Positions 24,268-32,510 of a stretch of DNA of 64,000 nucleotides are shown here, piece after piece. The DNA is from Peredibacter sp045999315. Lineage in GTDB: Bacteria; Bdellovibrionota; Bacteriovoracia; Bacteriovoracales; Bacteriovoracaceae. Every line of letters begins with the position of its first letter. Positions within the stretch are counted from its first letter, which is position 1. The stretch spans positions 496,001 through 560,000 of the forward strand of contig NZ_CP174607.1 in NCBI RefSeq assembly GCF_045999315.1, read 5' to 3'. Made by a program: the position numbers and the translations under genes. Below the pieces are notes generated by a model. That model was not told where the DNA came from, made no database searches, and saw only the letters and a program-made list of their open reading frames with translations.

Positions 24268-25044
24268 ATGTTTATTGAGACCCATTGCCATCTGGATTAT
24301 TTAAAGGCCCTACCACTGGAAGAGATTCGTAAACTCATCTCTGAGGCCGGCATTCAAAAAGTTGTGACCATTGGCGTGGACCCTCTCAATCTCGATAAAG
24401 TTCAGGAACTTTCACAGAACTGCCCTGAGGTCTATTACACTCAGGGCATTCATCCTCACGATGCTAAAGAGGCCACAGACGTTGAATTTAATAAAATTCG
24501 CACTCGTGGAATTGAACCCAAAATGGTGGCGGTGGGAGAAATTGGTCTGGATTATCATTACAATAATTCCCCTCCGGACATTCAAAAAACCGTCTTTGAA
24601 AAACAACTTCAAATCGCCTGTGATCTAGATCTTCCAGTCGTCATCCACACCCGTGAAGCAGATGAAGACACGAAAGCGATTCTTAAAAACTTCTCAAGCA
24701 AACTCAAACGTCGTGGAGTGATCCACAGTTTTACTTCGAGTCTTGATCTCGCTGAGTTTGTTTTAGGTGAAGGTTACTACATCGGTTTTAACGGCATTAT
24801 TACCTTTAAAAAGGCCGAAAACGTGCAAGAGGTGGTGAAGATCACCCCTACTTCAAAAATCCTTTTCGAGACCGATTCTCCGTTTTTAACGCCGGTTCCT
24901 CATCGCGGAAAAGAAAACGCTCCTTACTACCTGCCCTTTGTGGCGGCGAAGATCGCAGAATTAAAAAATGTGGATCTAGAGAAATTAAAGGCAGAAGTTT
25001 ATCAGAATTCGCTCAGCTGTTTTTCAAAATTAGCTAATTCATAA
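24268..25044 (+). CDS. TatD-family metal-dependent DNase
   Basis: 258 aa TIM-barrel hydrolase. It starts FIETHCHLDYL (the HxH metal ligands), has GEIGLDYHYN (Glu ligand), IHTREADED and VIHSFTSS (His ligands), and FETDSPFLTPVPHRGKENAPYYL, the Asp ligand and conserved C-terminal motif of the YcfH/TatD family. These proteins act as Mg2+-dependent 3'-5' exonucleases or in D-aminoacyl-tRNA or DNA repair roles in the cytoplasm. It starts 1 nt after the VKOR-DsbA stop, in one operon. The 3' end overlaps the small minus-strand gene by 11 nt. Confidence 0.9.
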   Translation: MFIETHCHLDYLKALPLEEIRKLISEAGIQKVVTIGVDPLNLDKVQELSQNCPEVYYTQGIHPHDAKEATDVEFNKIRTRGIEPKMVAVGEIGLDYHYNNSPPDIQKTVFEKQLQIACDLDLPVVIHTREADEDTKAILKNFSSKLKRRGVIHSFTSSLDLAEFVLGEGYYIGFNGIITFKKAENVQEVVKITPTSKILFETDSPFLTPVPHRGKENAPYYLPFVAAKIAELKNVDLEKLKAEVYQNSLSCFSKLANS

Positions 25045-25288
25045 TCCTGAAAACTTTCATGAGAAGTGTGTCTTGCGGATGCTGCCCTAACAGGAAGCCT
25101 TTGATAGAATTCAACTCAATTTCATAAAGTTCAGCAAGCTCCTGCGGAATAATTTCCGGCAAGCGCCCATCTAAACGCGAAAAATAAACTTCCAAAATTT
25201 TTGAACGCTCAAACTGCTCCAGAACAGAGCGTACATGGTTAGCGTCGTGAATCTCGGAGTGATTTTCTGACATTTCCACTGGTAGCAT
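25034..25288 (-). CDS. Small hypothetical cytoplasmic protein
   Basis: 84 aa, no signal peptide or membrane segment. ATG 25288 has AAAGGAATTT upstream. The sequence is helical and acidic (DANHVRSVLEQFERSKILEVYF, then LAELYEIELNSIKGFLLG), ending HPQDTLLMKVFRIMN, and it might bind a partner through its helices. No family was recognised. It is convergent with tatD and overlaps its 3' end by 11 nt, with no terminator between. The good ribosome site supports it as real. Confidence 0.5.
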   Translation of the reverse strand: MLPVEMSENHSEIHDANHVRSVLEQFERSKILEVYFSRLDGRLPEIIPQELAELYEIELNSIKGFLLGQHPQDTLLMKVFRIMN

Positions 25289-25585
25289 AAATTCCTTTTT
25301 TTTGTGACACCATTAGGAGAGATCTGGTGCCACACTGTCTTACGTCAAATAAGATTTCAATTATCTCACTAGAGGGGTCGTCCCTCGCGAAGCAGCCTGA
25401 TAGTTTTACTGCAAAATGACTGACAACAAAATGATTGTTAAACTTTGTTAGGTTCTTACACCCATAACTTTAGATTCAGTTGCGGTTCACTCCATAACTT
25501 CCCCTCTTTCTCGCACGCTTGAGTGTCTTTTCATTCAGAAACAAACAGGGTCTCTTCATAGGAGCTTTAACTCAAAGGAGTTCCA
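25289..25585. other. 297-nt intergenic leader region
   Basis: There is no open reading frame worth naming. It holds a GAGGG/CCCTC 5-bp hairpin (25372-25386), a GCAG/CTGC pair further right, and AACTC-AAAG-GAGTT (25569-25582), a small hairpin overlapping the Shine-Dalgarno of the 25586 gene. It separates the divergent 25034 and 25586 genes, so it must contain promoters for both; no good -35/-10 pair could be fixed. Confidence 0.4.
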
Positions 25586-25921
25586 ATGAAATGGATTTTT
25601 GTGTTTCTCCTTGTGACTAGTTCAGCTTTTGCGAAATGCGACCTTGCTCCTCTCAAAGACGAAATTATTTCGCAGTACAAAGACCCCATGCCAGTCACTA
25701 ATGAAAAAGGAAATGTAGGACGTGCCCGGGCCAAGAACTTTAAAGTGTCTGATTACATGATGAGACTTCCTAAGGAGTACGTTCTCACCGCTAACTTTGA
25801 ATTAGATATTGAGTGGGAAACAGGACAAACACAGACTGTGAGGACTCTTGTTGTGGGTTCAGTAAACCCGAAGACTTGTAAGATTGATAAATTTAACAAT
25901 GAGCATGTGGCGGCGAAATAA
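25586..25921 (+). CDS. Small exported protein of unknown function
   Basis: 111 aa, signal peptide (MKWIFVFLLVTSSAFA-KC). The mature part is beta-rich, with Cys at the very start and again near the end (NPKTCKIDK), which could form a disulfide. Strong Shine-Dalgarno AAAGGAGTTCC. No family was recognised. It ends at a 12-bp bidirectional terminator shared with the convergent 25949 gene. Confidence 0.65.
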   Translation: MKWIFVFLLVTSSAFAKCDLAPLKDEIISQYKDPMPVTNEKGNVGRARAKNFKVSDYMMRLPKEYVLTANFELDIEWETGQTQTVRTLVVGSVNPKTCKIDKFNNEHVAAK

Positions 25922-25922
25922 A

Positions 25923-25950
25923 AAAGAAGGGGCCCTATGGCCCCTTCTTT
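25923..25950. terminator. Bidirectional terminator with overlapping stop codon
   Basis: A 12-bp stem, AAAGAAGGGGCC with GGCCCCTTCTTT, around a CTAT loop. The stop codon of the minus-strand gene (25951-25949) lies at its right edge. A-rich and U-rich flanks serve both strands. Confidence 0.88.
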
Positions 25951-26875
25951 ATTTAACAGCTTTTACGCAGGTATATGTCATGGTGTAGTTATAAGGAAGA
26001 TTCACAAGAACTCCATTATTACCCATTGGCCACATATTACTCACCACACTGTAGCCACTATAATCTGTCGCGGCCCATTCAGTTTTAAGGCCAATGTTCA
26101 TTCCGCCGAAATAAGCACCGCGGCCGAATAGCGCCGTAAGCTCTCTTACAGTCGGGAGTCTCTCGCCTCTTGATCGACAATATTCTCCGACTTGCTGAAG
26201 CATATAACGATACTGAACGTTGCCGTTAGTTTTGAAAGTTTTAATTCCAGAGAAGATCAAATTCTCTGATCCGATTTTAACTTGTAATGGGAACGTTGTT
26301 TTATGAACAGAATTAAACACCTGACTTGCTAGCGCATATCCCACAACATTGAGATTAAGCACTGATCCTCTAGAAGCAAAGCTACGTGAAATTCCGGTGT
26401 CTCTATTAGTGACTTTGAGAACAGTATAAACTCCAGCTCCAGGTCTTACTCCCCAGATGAGTTGTAAGTCATAGCGAGATGAGGCGACCGACCAATCAAT
26501 CCGACGTACACCACCTTGGATTTCATATTCTTCATTTAATAGTTCAAGACCGCTTCTTACATAATTAACGAGAGTTTCTCCCATGCCCGCTTTAGCAACT
26601 TGACGTCGATCATAAACACGATCATCAAATTGAAGAACCATTTCCATGGCCTCCATTCCGAGAGCACCATTCTCCATGAGATTAATGGCCTGACGAATAT
26701 AATTATCTCTTAATTCAGAAGTTGTTTCAGAGAAGTTTTCATTAAACTCGGCCATATCAAGGCCTTGATAATGAGAAATTCTCGGATCGAGCTGAACTTC
26801 ACCTTTGTTCCAGAAAGAACTGGCAGCGAATGAATTGAAGGAAGCAAAAAGCATTAAACCAATGAACATTTTCAT
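25949..26875 (-). CDS. Exported protein with a C-terminal DUF1566/Lcl-like domain
   Basis: 308 aa from ATG 26875, which begins the signal peptide (MKMFIGLMLFASFNSFAA); the 26938 start would bury it. The middle is unassigned (helical, YIRQAINLMENGALGMEAM). The C-terminal 70 residues carry YCRSRGERLPTVRELTALF, WAATDYSG, MWPMGNNGVLVNL and the terminal TCVKAVK. This is the layout of the DUF1566 (Lcl C-terminal) domain, a C-type-lectin-like or formylglycine-enzyme-like fold found in secreted bacterial proteins, where L-P-T-xxE-L and the final C-V are conserved. A binding role at the surface is inference. Confidence 0.65.
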   Translation of the reverse strand: MKMFIGLMLFASFNSFAASSFWNKGEVQLDPRISHYQGLDMAEFNENFSETTSELRDNYIRQAINLMENGALGMEAMEMVLQFDDRVYDRRQVAKAGMGETLVNYVRSGLELLNEEYEIQGGVRRIDWSVASSRYDLQLIWGVRPGAGVYTVLKVTNRDTGISRSFASRGSVLNLNVVGYALASQVFNSVHKTTFPLQVKIGSENLIFSGIKTFKTNGNVQYRYMLQQVGEYCRSRGERLPTVRELTALFGRGAYFGGMNIGLKTEWAATDYSGYSVVSNMWPMGNNGVLVNLPYNYTMTYTCVKAVK

Positions 26876-27038
26876 AATGATCTTCTTTAACAAGTTAATA
26901 GTGAGGCCAAGATAGAGTAATTTAAGGCCAGAGAACATAGGGATTGTAGTAAATATAGGTTGTCCAAAAATTAGACATCCCTAGGTCAGAATTACGGCCC
27001 CACTAGTGAAAATTTATGGGGCCGTTTATATTCCTTAT

Positions 27039-28172
27039 ATGATGAAAATCGTTACAGTCTTCACTCTATTTTCTGGTCTTGTTTCCACTACGTTCGCTTC
27101 GAACCTGAGTATCAGCTACTCTTCATCAAATGACCTGCTCCTGACTGCTCCGGCCTGTGAAACTCTCATTTCAGAGCATAAGGCCATCTGTCAGTGGAAA
27201 AAAGTTTTGGATCCTAGTTTCAAAATTCCTGCGATTTCAAACTCGTGTAAAAAAATCGCTGCCAATAAGTATTCAATCACTGTTTCAAATTGTTTACCTG
27301 AGTTCGTGAAGGCCAATCAGCATAAAAAGCTCGCTAAAAGTGGCGCTAACTGTTGGGGAACGGCCATGAGCTTTAAAAAGATTTCCACTCGACCACGCTT
27401 TATCTGGTCTCAGGAAATGAAGTATTGGTTAGACAGCCCCGTCTGTCGCAAGCTTAATCTTAATGAACAAAAACTTCCGGGAGATATCATTAGCACTTTC
27501 GGTCCCGAATTTATTTTTGAAAAGGACGAGGCCTCCAATAAGGGCAATCAGTTTTGGGAGGCCCTTTATCCGGGACGTCTCTTAATCTCTACCATTGATC
27601 GCAGTTACTCTGGTTATCACCATATGCTCCACTCGGAGACCTACATCAGTGATAAAATCACTTTCGGTAAAGATTCTCCGAATCAGCTTGATAAATTCGA
27701 ATTCCATCATACCAATGAAGTTTATGGAAGATCTAAGGACGTAGATTGTCAGGAGAATCAAAAGCTCACTCCCCACTACCGAGAATATCAAAACCAACCA
27801 CGACCGATTAAGGGAAGTAAGTGTGACTACTTCTCGCTCGCCTACCGTTGTGAAAACTTTGTGGAATATTTTTCTAAGCAAGATTTAACGACAAGCCAGG
27901 AAGACGTTCTGGTAGAGATTAAGAGGCTTCAGGGAATTCAAGATAAACTCTTTCCACTTCTGACGGTGCCAGGGAAAACATTCACGAAGGCCGAGCTCAA
28001 TCAAATGCTCAAAGAAGCTGATGCAGTCGCTGCTGATAGTTTGGAAGAACTTAAAACTCCAAGTTTAGAGAAGAACACTGAAATGCTTCTCACTCTGAAA
28101 TACTTCACGGCCCAAGGGATTAGAAAATCCCTGGAGCTCGCGGACTTAATTCCACCAACGGAAGCGCTCTAA
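27039..28172 (+). CDS. Exported protein with NlpC/P60-like cysteine motif
   Basis: 377 aa from ATG 27039 (or 27042, an adjacent Met); a signal peptide (FTLFSGLVSTTFA) follows. KSGANCWGTAMSFKK near residue 110 looks like the catalytic Cys motif, and HHMLHSETYISDKITFGK near 210 could carry the His. This order (Cys in NCWG, then His before a beta-hairpin) matches NlpC/P60-type peptidases in deltaproteobacteria, which cleave peptidoglycan stem peptides. The third catalytic residue was not placed, so this is moderate inference. Cys residues near PACETL, AICQWK and DVDCQEN suggest disulfides. The C-terminal third is helical. The stop overlaps the convergent lipoprotein by 4 nt. Confidence 0.55.
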   Translation: MMKIVTVFTLFSGLVSTTFASNLSISYSSSNDLLLTAPACETLISEHKAICQWKKVLDPSFKIPAISNSCKKIAANKYSITVSNCLPEFVKANQHKKLAKSGANCWGTAMSFKKISTRPRFIWSQEMKYWLDSPVCRKLNLNEQKLPGDIISTFGPEFIFEKDEASNKGNQFWEALYPGRLLISTIDRSYSGYHHMLHSETYISDKITFGKDSPNQLDKFEFHHTNEVYGRSKDVDCQENQKLTPHYREYQNQPRPIKGSKCDYFSLAYRCENFVEYFSKQDLTTSQEDVLVEIKRLQGIQDKLFPLLTVPGKTFTKAELNQMLKEADAVAADSLEELKTPSLEKNTEMLLTLKYFTAQGIRKSLELADLIPPTEAL

Positions 28173-28786
28173 ATTTTTGTCAAACAAAACTGAGCGTTAT
28201 TTGTAGGGTCTAACAAAAAGTTCGCCTGATTTGAGAGAACAGTTGCTGCTGAATCACCCATCCCAATCGAAGCAAAACAGAGCATTGAATTTCCATGATC
28301 ATACCAGACCACCATATCTGCGGATGTCGAGCCATCTGCGGCCCTAGAGCGTCCGATAAAAAATTGTCCGCTGCCCACAGTAGGTGTGGCCCCCGGATCG
28401 AGATCTTCATGAACCATGAAATGCGCTTCTGCGGAAACAGAAGCACCAGTTTCATCCATACTCGTGCAATGGGCGGCATCAGCATAAGTAACAAGTCTTT
28501 GGTTAAATGCCATTTCGGTTGAGTCGACCCAGTAATCGGGCTCTTGAAAAAACCTGGCGACCGGACCCGGGCCACCTGGATCAAAACAAGGGGTAACAAT
28601 ATCTCGATCCCAAATTTCCTGGTAAGTACAGCTGGTCATTCCGCCGGCCACACATATAGATCCACTGCCTCCACCACTTCCAGCACCTCCACTTGTGGAT
28701 TGAGCATTTTCATCAGAGAATTTGATTAACCCTTCACAGGCAGTAAGGAAGACGAGAAGTAATAGGAAGGGAAGTCGCAGAATCAT
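28169..28786 (-). CDS. Lipoprotein of unknown function
   Basis: 205 aa; MILRLPFLLLLVFLTACEG has lipobox LTAC with the lipidated Cys at 17. A Gly/Ser-rich linker (SGGAGSGGGSGS) follows, then a folded part with Cys in pairs (GSICVAGGMTSC, TPCFDPGG, DAAHCTSMD, MLCFASIG, NAQFCLTKI). Even numbers of Cys suggest disulfides. The periplasmic VKOR-DsbA enzyme could act on it. The sequence resembles no named family. It is convergent with the 27039 gene, with 4-nt overlap, and has no terminator of its own. Confidence 0.65.
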   Translation of the reverse strand: MILRLPFLLLLVFLTACEGLIKFSDENAQSTSGGAGSGGGSGSICVAGGMTSCTYQEIWDRDIVTPCFDPGGPGPVARFFQEPDYWVDSTEMAFNQRLVTYADAAHCTSMDETGASVSAEAHFMVHEDLDPGATPTVGSGQFFIGRSRAADGSTSADMVVWYDHGNSMLCFASIGMGDSAATVLSNQANFLLDPTNNAQFCLTKI

Positions 28787-28897
28787 AATCTCTCCAAAAA
28801 ATGGGCATATGCCTTTTTCGGGTGAAACTATGAGAATTATTAAGAAACAATTAAAATATTGCTTTTAACGCTTTTATTTAAACATTTCTTTTATTTA

Positions 28898-29998
28898 CTA
28901 CTCTTCGACCTTAAACCCACCCAGCATTTTGCCTAGGCTGGTCTTAGGCTCGGGCTGCCCTCTTTGTGGTTTAGGTGCCTCACGCTTAGGTTCCGGACGT
29001 TCATGTCTTTCTTCATGATGATGCTCTTCTTCCTGAATGTACTCAGGATAGAAAGGAAGCTCAGACTTATAAACGATACGATCCAAGTGCTTCACATAAC
29101 CAGACCAATGTCCGGTAGCAGAGTCAGTTTTACGAATAATATCGAATGACCCCATCTTCGAATCCATGAGGTCAATCAGGTGAACCAGGTAGGCCTCAGA
29201 GGTCTGAGGAATTTTTGGTGATCCATACTCATACTCACCGTGATGAGCGAGAAGAATATGTTTCAAATGCATTTTGGTGTAATGAGGGAAATTTTTAATT
29301 TTGTAAGAGTAGCGATCAACGATCTCTAGACCTTTCACTAAGTGGCCAACGAGTTTTCCTTCTTCCGTGTACTCGACGTTCACGCCATCAGTAAGCTCAT
29401 AGATCTTACACAGGTCGTGCAGGATACATCCGGCCACGACATAGTTCTCATTCACTTTGTAGTGTTTTGAAAGATGAAGTGCCAGTTCTGTACAAGAAAG
29501 AATGTGTTCTAAAAGACCAGAGCGGTAAGCATGGTGAATTGACTTCCCAGCTTGCCAAATTTTCAAACGACGAGAGATTTCTCCATCGGTAATAATATTG
29601 CGAAGAAGGTCACGAATATAAACATCAGTCAGACCATCAACGATCTTCAAAAGTTTTTTGTACATAACTTCCGGATCCTCAACCGCCTTCATCACGAAGT
29701 CATCCAGGTTCACGTCGTTTTGATCCACTTTCTCAATGTGGGCAATGATGAACTGCTTACGACCTTGATAGAAGTTCACTTTCCCGCGAACCTTAACAAA
29801 GTTCCCTTTGGTGATGTTCTTTTCAATCTCGGCTGAGTAATGCCATAGACGAGCTTCCATTTCCCCTGTTGAGTCGGTCAGAATGATATTGAAGTATTTT
29901 TTACCGTCCTTCCCTTCCATTACGTTGAAGATTTTAACGAGAAAGACAGATTCAATTTCTTCTTTACCCTGCAAATCGGAGATAAAAAGTTTTGTCAT
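28898..29998 (-). CDS. 3'-5' exoribonuclease YhaM-like (OB fold + HD domain)
   Basis: 366 aa. The N-terminal OB fold reads FLVKIFNVMEGKDGKKYFNIILTDSTGEMEARLWHYSAE through YQGRKQFIIAHIEKV, which binds RNA or ssDNA. The HD domain follows with HHAYRSGLLEHILSCTELA, HDLCKIYELT and HILLAHHGEYEYGSPKIPQTSEAYLVHLID, containing the His and Asp metal ligands. This combination defines YhaM/CBF1, which degrades RNA 3' to 5'. The C-terminus adds a charged low-complexity stretch rich in His, Glu and Pro (EEEHHHEERHERPEPK) and ends FKVEE. It is divergent from gapA. Confidence 0.88.
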   Translation of the reverse strand: MTKLFISDLQGKEEIESVFLVKIFNVMEGKDGKKYFNIILTDSTGEMEARLWHYSAEIEKNITKGNFVKVRGKVNFYQGRKQFIIAHIEKVDQNDVNLDDFVMKAVEDPEVMYKKLLKIVDGLTDVYIRDLLRNIITDGEISRRLKIWQAGKSIHHAYRSGLLEHILSCTELALHLSKHYKVNENYVVAGCILHDLCKIYELTDGVNVEYTEEGKLVGHLVKGLEIVDRYSYKIKNFPHYTKMHLKHILLAHHGEYEYGSPKIPQTSEAYLVHLIDLMDSKMGSFDIIRKTDSATGHWSGYVKHLDRIVYKSELPFYPEYIQEEEHHHEERHERPEPKREAPKPQRGQPEPKTSLGKMLGGFKVEE

Positions 29999-30133
29999 AG
30001 TAGGCCCATGCGTTAAGTGCTTAAAAAGAGGATTTCAGACTACACGGAAATACTTGAATCCGCTACCCAAAACCTCGCGCTTGGAGTATGTTCTAAACGC
30101 TTAAAATATCTTAGTTTTGAATCATATCGTGGC

Positions 30134-30148
30134 GTCACTTTCAGTGAC
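30134..30148 (+). repeat. Perfect inverted repeat just upstream of the gapA start
   Basis: GTCACT and AGTGAC, each 6 bp, separated by TTC. It sits 4 nt before the GAGGAG Shine-Dalgarno of gapA and 12 nt before the ATG. It could be a leader hairpin or a repressor half-site pair; the sequence does not decide. Confidence 0.5.
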
Positions 30149-30160
30149 ATGAGGAGTCTT

Positions 30161-31189
30161 ATGAAAACAGTAAAAATTGGTATCAACGGTGTTGGACGTA
30201 TCGGTCGTACAATTCTTCGCGCTTACTTCGATAGAATTGCAAAGAATACGGACACAAATATTGAAGTGGTTGCTGTTAACAACCCTGGTATCCCTAAGCC
30301 TTACGTTCACCTTCTAAAGCACGACTCTCTTCACGGCAAACTTGAAGGTGATTTCGCTTTCAACGAAGAAACAGCAGAGATCTCTTACAATGGCCGCAAA
30401 ATTAAATTCTTCTCTCAACGTAACCCTGAAGAACTAGACTGGTCTTCACTTGGTGTTAACGTTGTTATCGACTGTACTGGTATCTTCAAAGATAAGGCGA
30501 AACTTGGTCTTCACATGAAAGGTACTGTTAAGAAAGTTATCATGTGTGCTCCAGGAAAAGACCTAGATGGTACATTCGTAATGGGAATCAACCACGAGAA
30601 GTACGATTCATCTAAGCATCACATCATCTCAAACGCTTCTTGTACAACGAACTGTCTTGCTCCAATCGTTAAAGTTCTTCATGAGAACTTCGGTATCGTT
30701 AACGGTCTTATGACAACTGTTCACGCTTATACTTCAGATCAAAACCTTCTTGATAACGCTCACGATGATTTACGTCGTGCTCGTGCTGCTGCTCTTTCAA
30801 TGATTCCAACTTCAACTGGTGCTGCTAAAGCTCTTGGCGAAGTTATCCCTGAAATGATCGGTAAACTTGATGGTTACGCTGTTCGCGTTCCAACTCCAGA
30901 TGTTTCTATGGTTGACCTAACTGTAAATCTTGAGAAGAAAGCAACTAAGCAAGAAATCAACGATGCTATGAAGAAGGCCTCTCAGGGTCAGCTAAAAGGT
31001 ATTCTTGGTTTCACAGATGAAGAGCTAGTTTCTATGGATTTCATGGGAACAACTGAGTCTTCATTCTTCGATTCTAAACTTACTAACGTAATCGGCAACA
31101 CTGCTAAAGTTGTTAGCTGGTACGATAATGAAGTTGGTTTCTCTAACCGTGTACTAGATCTTGCTAACTTTGTGGGACAAAAACTCTAA
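30161..31189 (+). CDS. gapA: Glyceraldehyde-3-phosphate dehydrogenase
   Basis: 342 aa from ATG 30161, behind GAGGAGTCTT. A longer reading from 30017 adds 48 unrelated residues. GINGVGRIGRTILRAYF is the NAD-binding Rossmann motif and SNASCTTNCLAP near residue 157 holds the catalytic Cys. The substrate region has STSTGAAKALGEVIPEM-like text and VVSWYDNEVGFSNRVLDL at the end. It converts glyceraldehyde 3-phosphate to 1,3-bisphosphoglycerate in the cytoplasm. It is the first of a glycolytic operon, gapA-pgk-tpiA, with 9 nt to pgk. A palindrome at 30134-30148 lies in its leader. Codon choice is strongly biased to a few codons, typical of high expression. Confidence 0.97.
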   Translation: MKTVKIGINGVGRIGRTILRAYFDRIAKNTDTNIEVVAVNNPGIPKPYVHLLKHDSLHGKLEGDFAFNEETAEISYNGRKIKFFSQRNPEELDWSSLGVNVVIDCTGIFKDKAKLGLHMKGTVKKVIMCAPGKDLDGTFVMGINHEKYDSSKHHIISNASCTTNCLAPIVKVLHENFGIVNGLMTTVHAYTSDQNLLDNAHDDLRRARAAALSMIPTSTGAAKALGEVIPEMIGKLDGYAVRVPTPDVSMVDLTVNLEKKATKQEINDAMKKASQGQLKGILGFTDEELVSMDFMGTTESSFFDSKLTNVIGNTAKVVSWYDNEVGFSNRVLDLANFVGQKL

Positions 31190-31198
31190 GAGGAACTT

Positions 31199-32386
31199 AT
31201 GCAACTTAAATCAATTCAGGACGTCGATTTAAAAGGGAAACGAGTTGTTGTTCGTTTCGACTTCAACGTTCCTCTGACTAAAACTGAACCGAGAACTATT
31301 ACAGATGCTAGCCGCATCGATGAAGCGATCCCTACGATTCGTTTGCTCCTTGAAAAAGGCGCTTCGAAGATCGTGATGATTAGCCACCTTGGTCGTCCAG
31401 ATGGTCAACCAAACCCAAAATACTCTCTTGAACCAGTAGCGGAATACCTTGCTTCCAAACTAGGTACTGACGTTATTCTTTCTGAATCAGCAGTTGATAA
31501 CGGTCTAAGAAACCTTCTTCAACTTCCTGAGACGAAACTAGTGCTTCTTGAGAACATCCGTTTCCTTCCTGGTGAAGAGAAGAACGATATGGAACTTGCT
31601 GAGAAGCTTTCTCAGTATGGTGACATCTACGTGAATGATGCTTTCGGTGCCGCTCACCGTAAGCACGCTTCTACTTATGGAATCAACGCTTTCTTCAAGG
31701 GCCGCGCTTATCCGGGGCTACTCATGAAAAAAGAAATCGAATCTCTTAGCTCTCTTCTCGAGAAACCAGCAAAGCCATTCGTGGCGATCGTTGGTGGGGC
31801 AAAGGTTTCTGATAAGATCAAGACCATCGAAAAACTTCTGGTAATGGTGGACACACTTCTTATCGGTGGTGCTATGGCCTACCCATTCCTTAAAGCTCGT
31901 GGCAACACTGTTGGTAACTCACTTTGTAGCGATGACGATGTGGCCCTCGCGAAGCAACTTCTTGCTGCCGATAAAGGTGGGAAGATTCAACTTCCAAAAG
32001 ATCACATTGTGGCCGAAGGTCTTGAAGGTAAACCTGAGACTTGTCACACGATCAGCATTCCTGATGGAAAAATGGGTCTCGATATTGGCCCAATGACAAT
32101 CCAGTCATACGGCGATCATATCAAGACGGCGAAAACAATTTTCTGGAATGGCCCAATGGGTCTGTTCGAGTCGAAAGCTTTCGCTCGCGGAACAATGTCC
32201 ATCGCTCACGAAATCGCTGGAACCAAAGCCTTCTCAGTAGTTGGTGGCGGTGATTCAGTAGCAGCAGTTCAACAGTCTGGTGAAGCGTCGAAGTTCTCTC
32301 ACGTTTCAACTGGCGGTGGTGCTTCTCTTGAGTACATTGAGAAAGGCGAACTACCTGGTGTGCAAGCTCTAAGATTTGGAGTGTAA
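31199..32386 (+). CDS. pgk: Phosphoglycerate kinase
   Basis: 395 aa, full length. VVVRFDFNVPL near residue 17, the substrate-binding Asp and Arg regions (SHLGRPDGQPNPKYSL), LENIRFLPGEEKND and NDAFGAAHRKHAS make the N-terminal domain. VAIVGGAKVSDKI starts the nucleotide domain, where WNGPMGLFESKAFARG and VVGGGDSVAAV end it. Transfers phosphate from 1,3-bisphosphoglycerate to ADP. Shine-Dalgarno AGAGGAACTT; it starts 9 nt after the gapA stop, so it is in the operon. tpiA follows after a 124-nt structured leader. Confidence 0.97.
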   Translation: MQLKSIQDVDLKGKRVVVRFDFNVPLTKTEPRTITDASRIDEAIPTIRLLLEKGASKIVMISHLGRPDGQPNPKYSLEPVAEYLASKLGTDVILSESAVDNGLRNLLQLPETKLVLLENIRFLPGEEKNDMELAEKLSQYGDIYVNDAFGAAHRKHASTYGINAFFKGRAYPGLLMKKEIESLSSLLEKPAKPFVAIVGGAKVSDKIKTIEKLLVMVDTLLIGGAMAYPFLKARGNTVGNSLCSDDDVALAKQLLAADKGGKIQLPKDHIVAEGLEGKPETCHTISIPDGKMGLDIGPMTIQSYGDHIKTAKTIFWNGPMGLFESKAFARGTMSIAHEIAGTKAFSVVGGGDSVAAVQQSGEASKFSHVSTGGGASLEYIEKGELPGVQALRFGV

Positions 32387-32409
32387 CAAAACTGACCGAG
32401 AGTCATTTG

Positions 32410-32510
32410 AAGACCTCAGATTCTAGGAGACTAGGAAATGAGGAGTGAGACGTGCTCCTGCACGTCGCAACGACGAGTGACGACGGCGACAACGAAGATG
32501 AGGTTTTAAA
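32410..32510 (+). promoter_or_regulatory. Structured tpiA leader with Shine-Dalgarno sequestration
   Basis: AAGACCTCA (32410-32418) can pair over 9 bp with TGAGGTTTT (32499-32507), which contains the tpiA Shine-Dalgarno. Inside lie TCTAG-GAGA-CTAGG (32422-32435), a GNRA-capped hairpin; GACGTGC-TCCT-GCACGTC (32449-32466, 7 bp perfect); and CGTCG-CAA-CGACG (32463-32475), which overlaps and excludes the previous hairpin. Nothing here looks like a protein. A cis-regulatory RNA or an RNA-binding-protein site is inferred. Confidence 0.5.

Noticed and set aside
25321..25585. c-di-GMP or other known riboswitch before the 25586 gene
   Set aside because: No conserved aptamer core was found; only two short hairpins.
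30017..30160. 48-residue N-terminal extension of gapA
   Set aside because: GapA begins KTVKIGINGVGRIGR in all relatives, and ATG 30161 has GAGGAG upstream.
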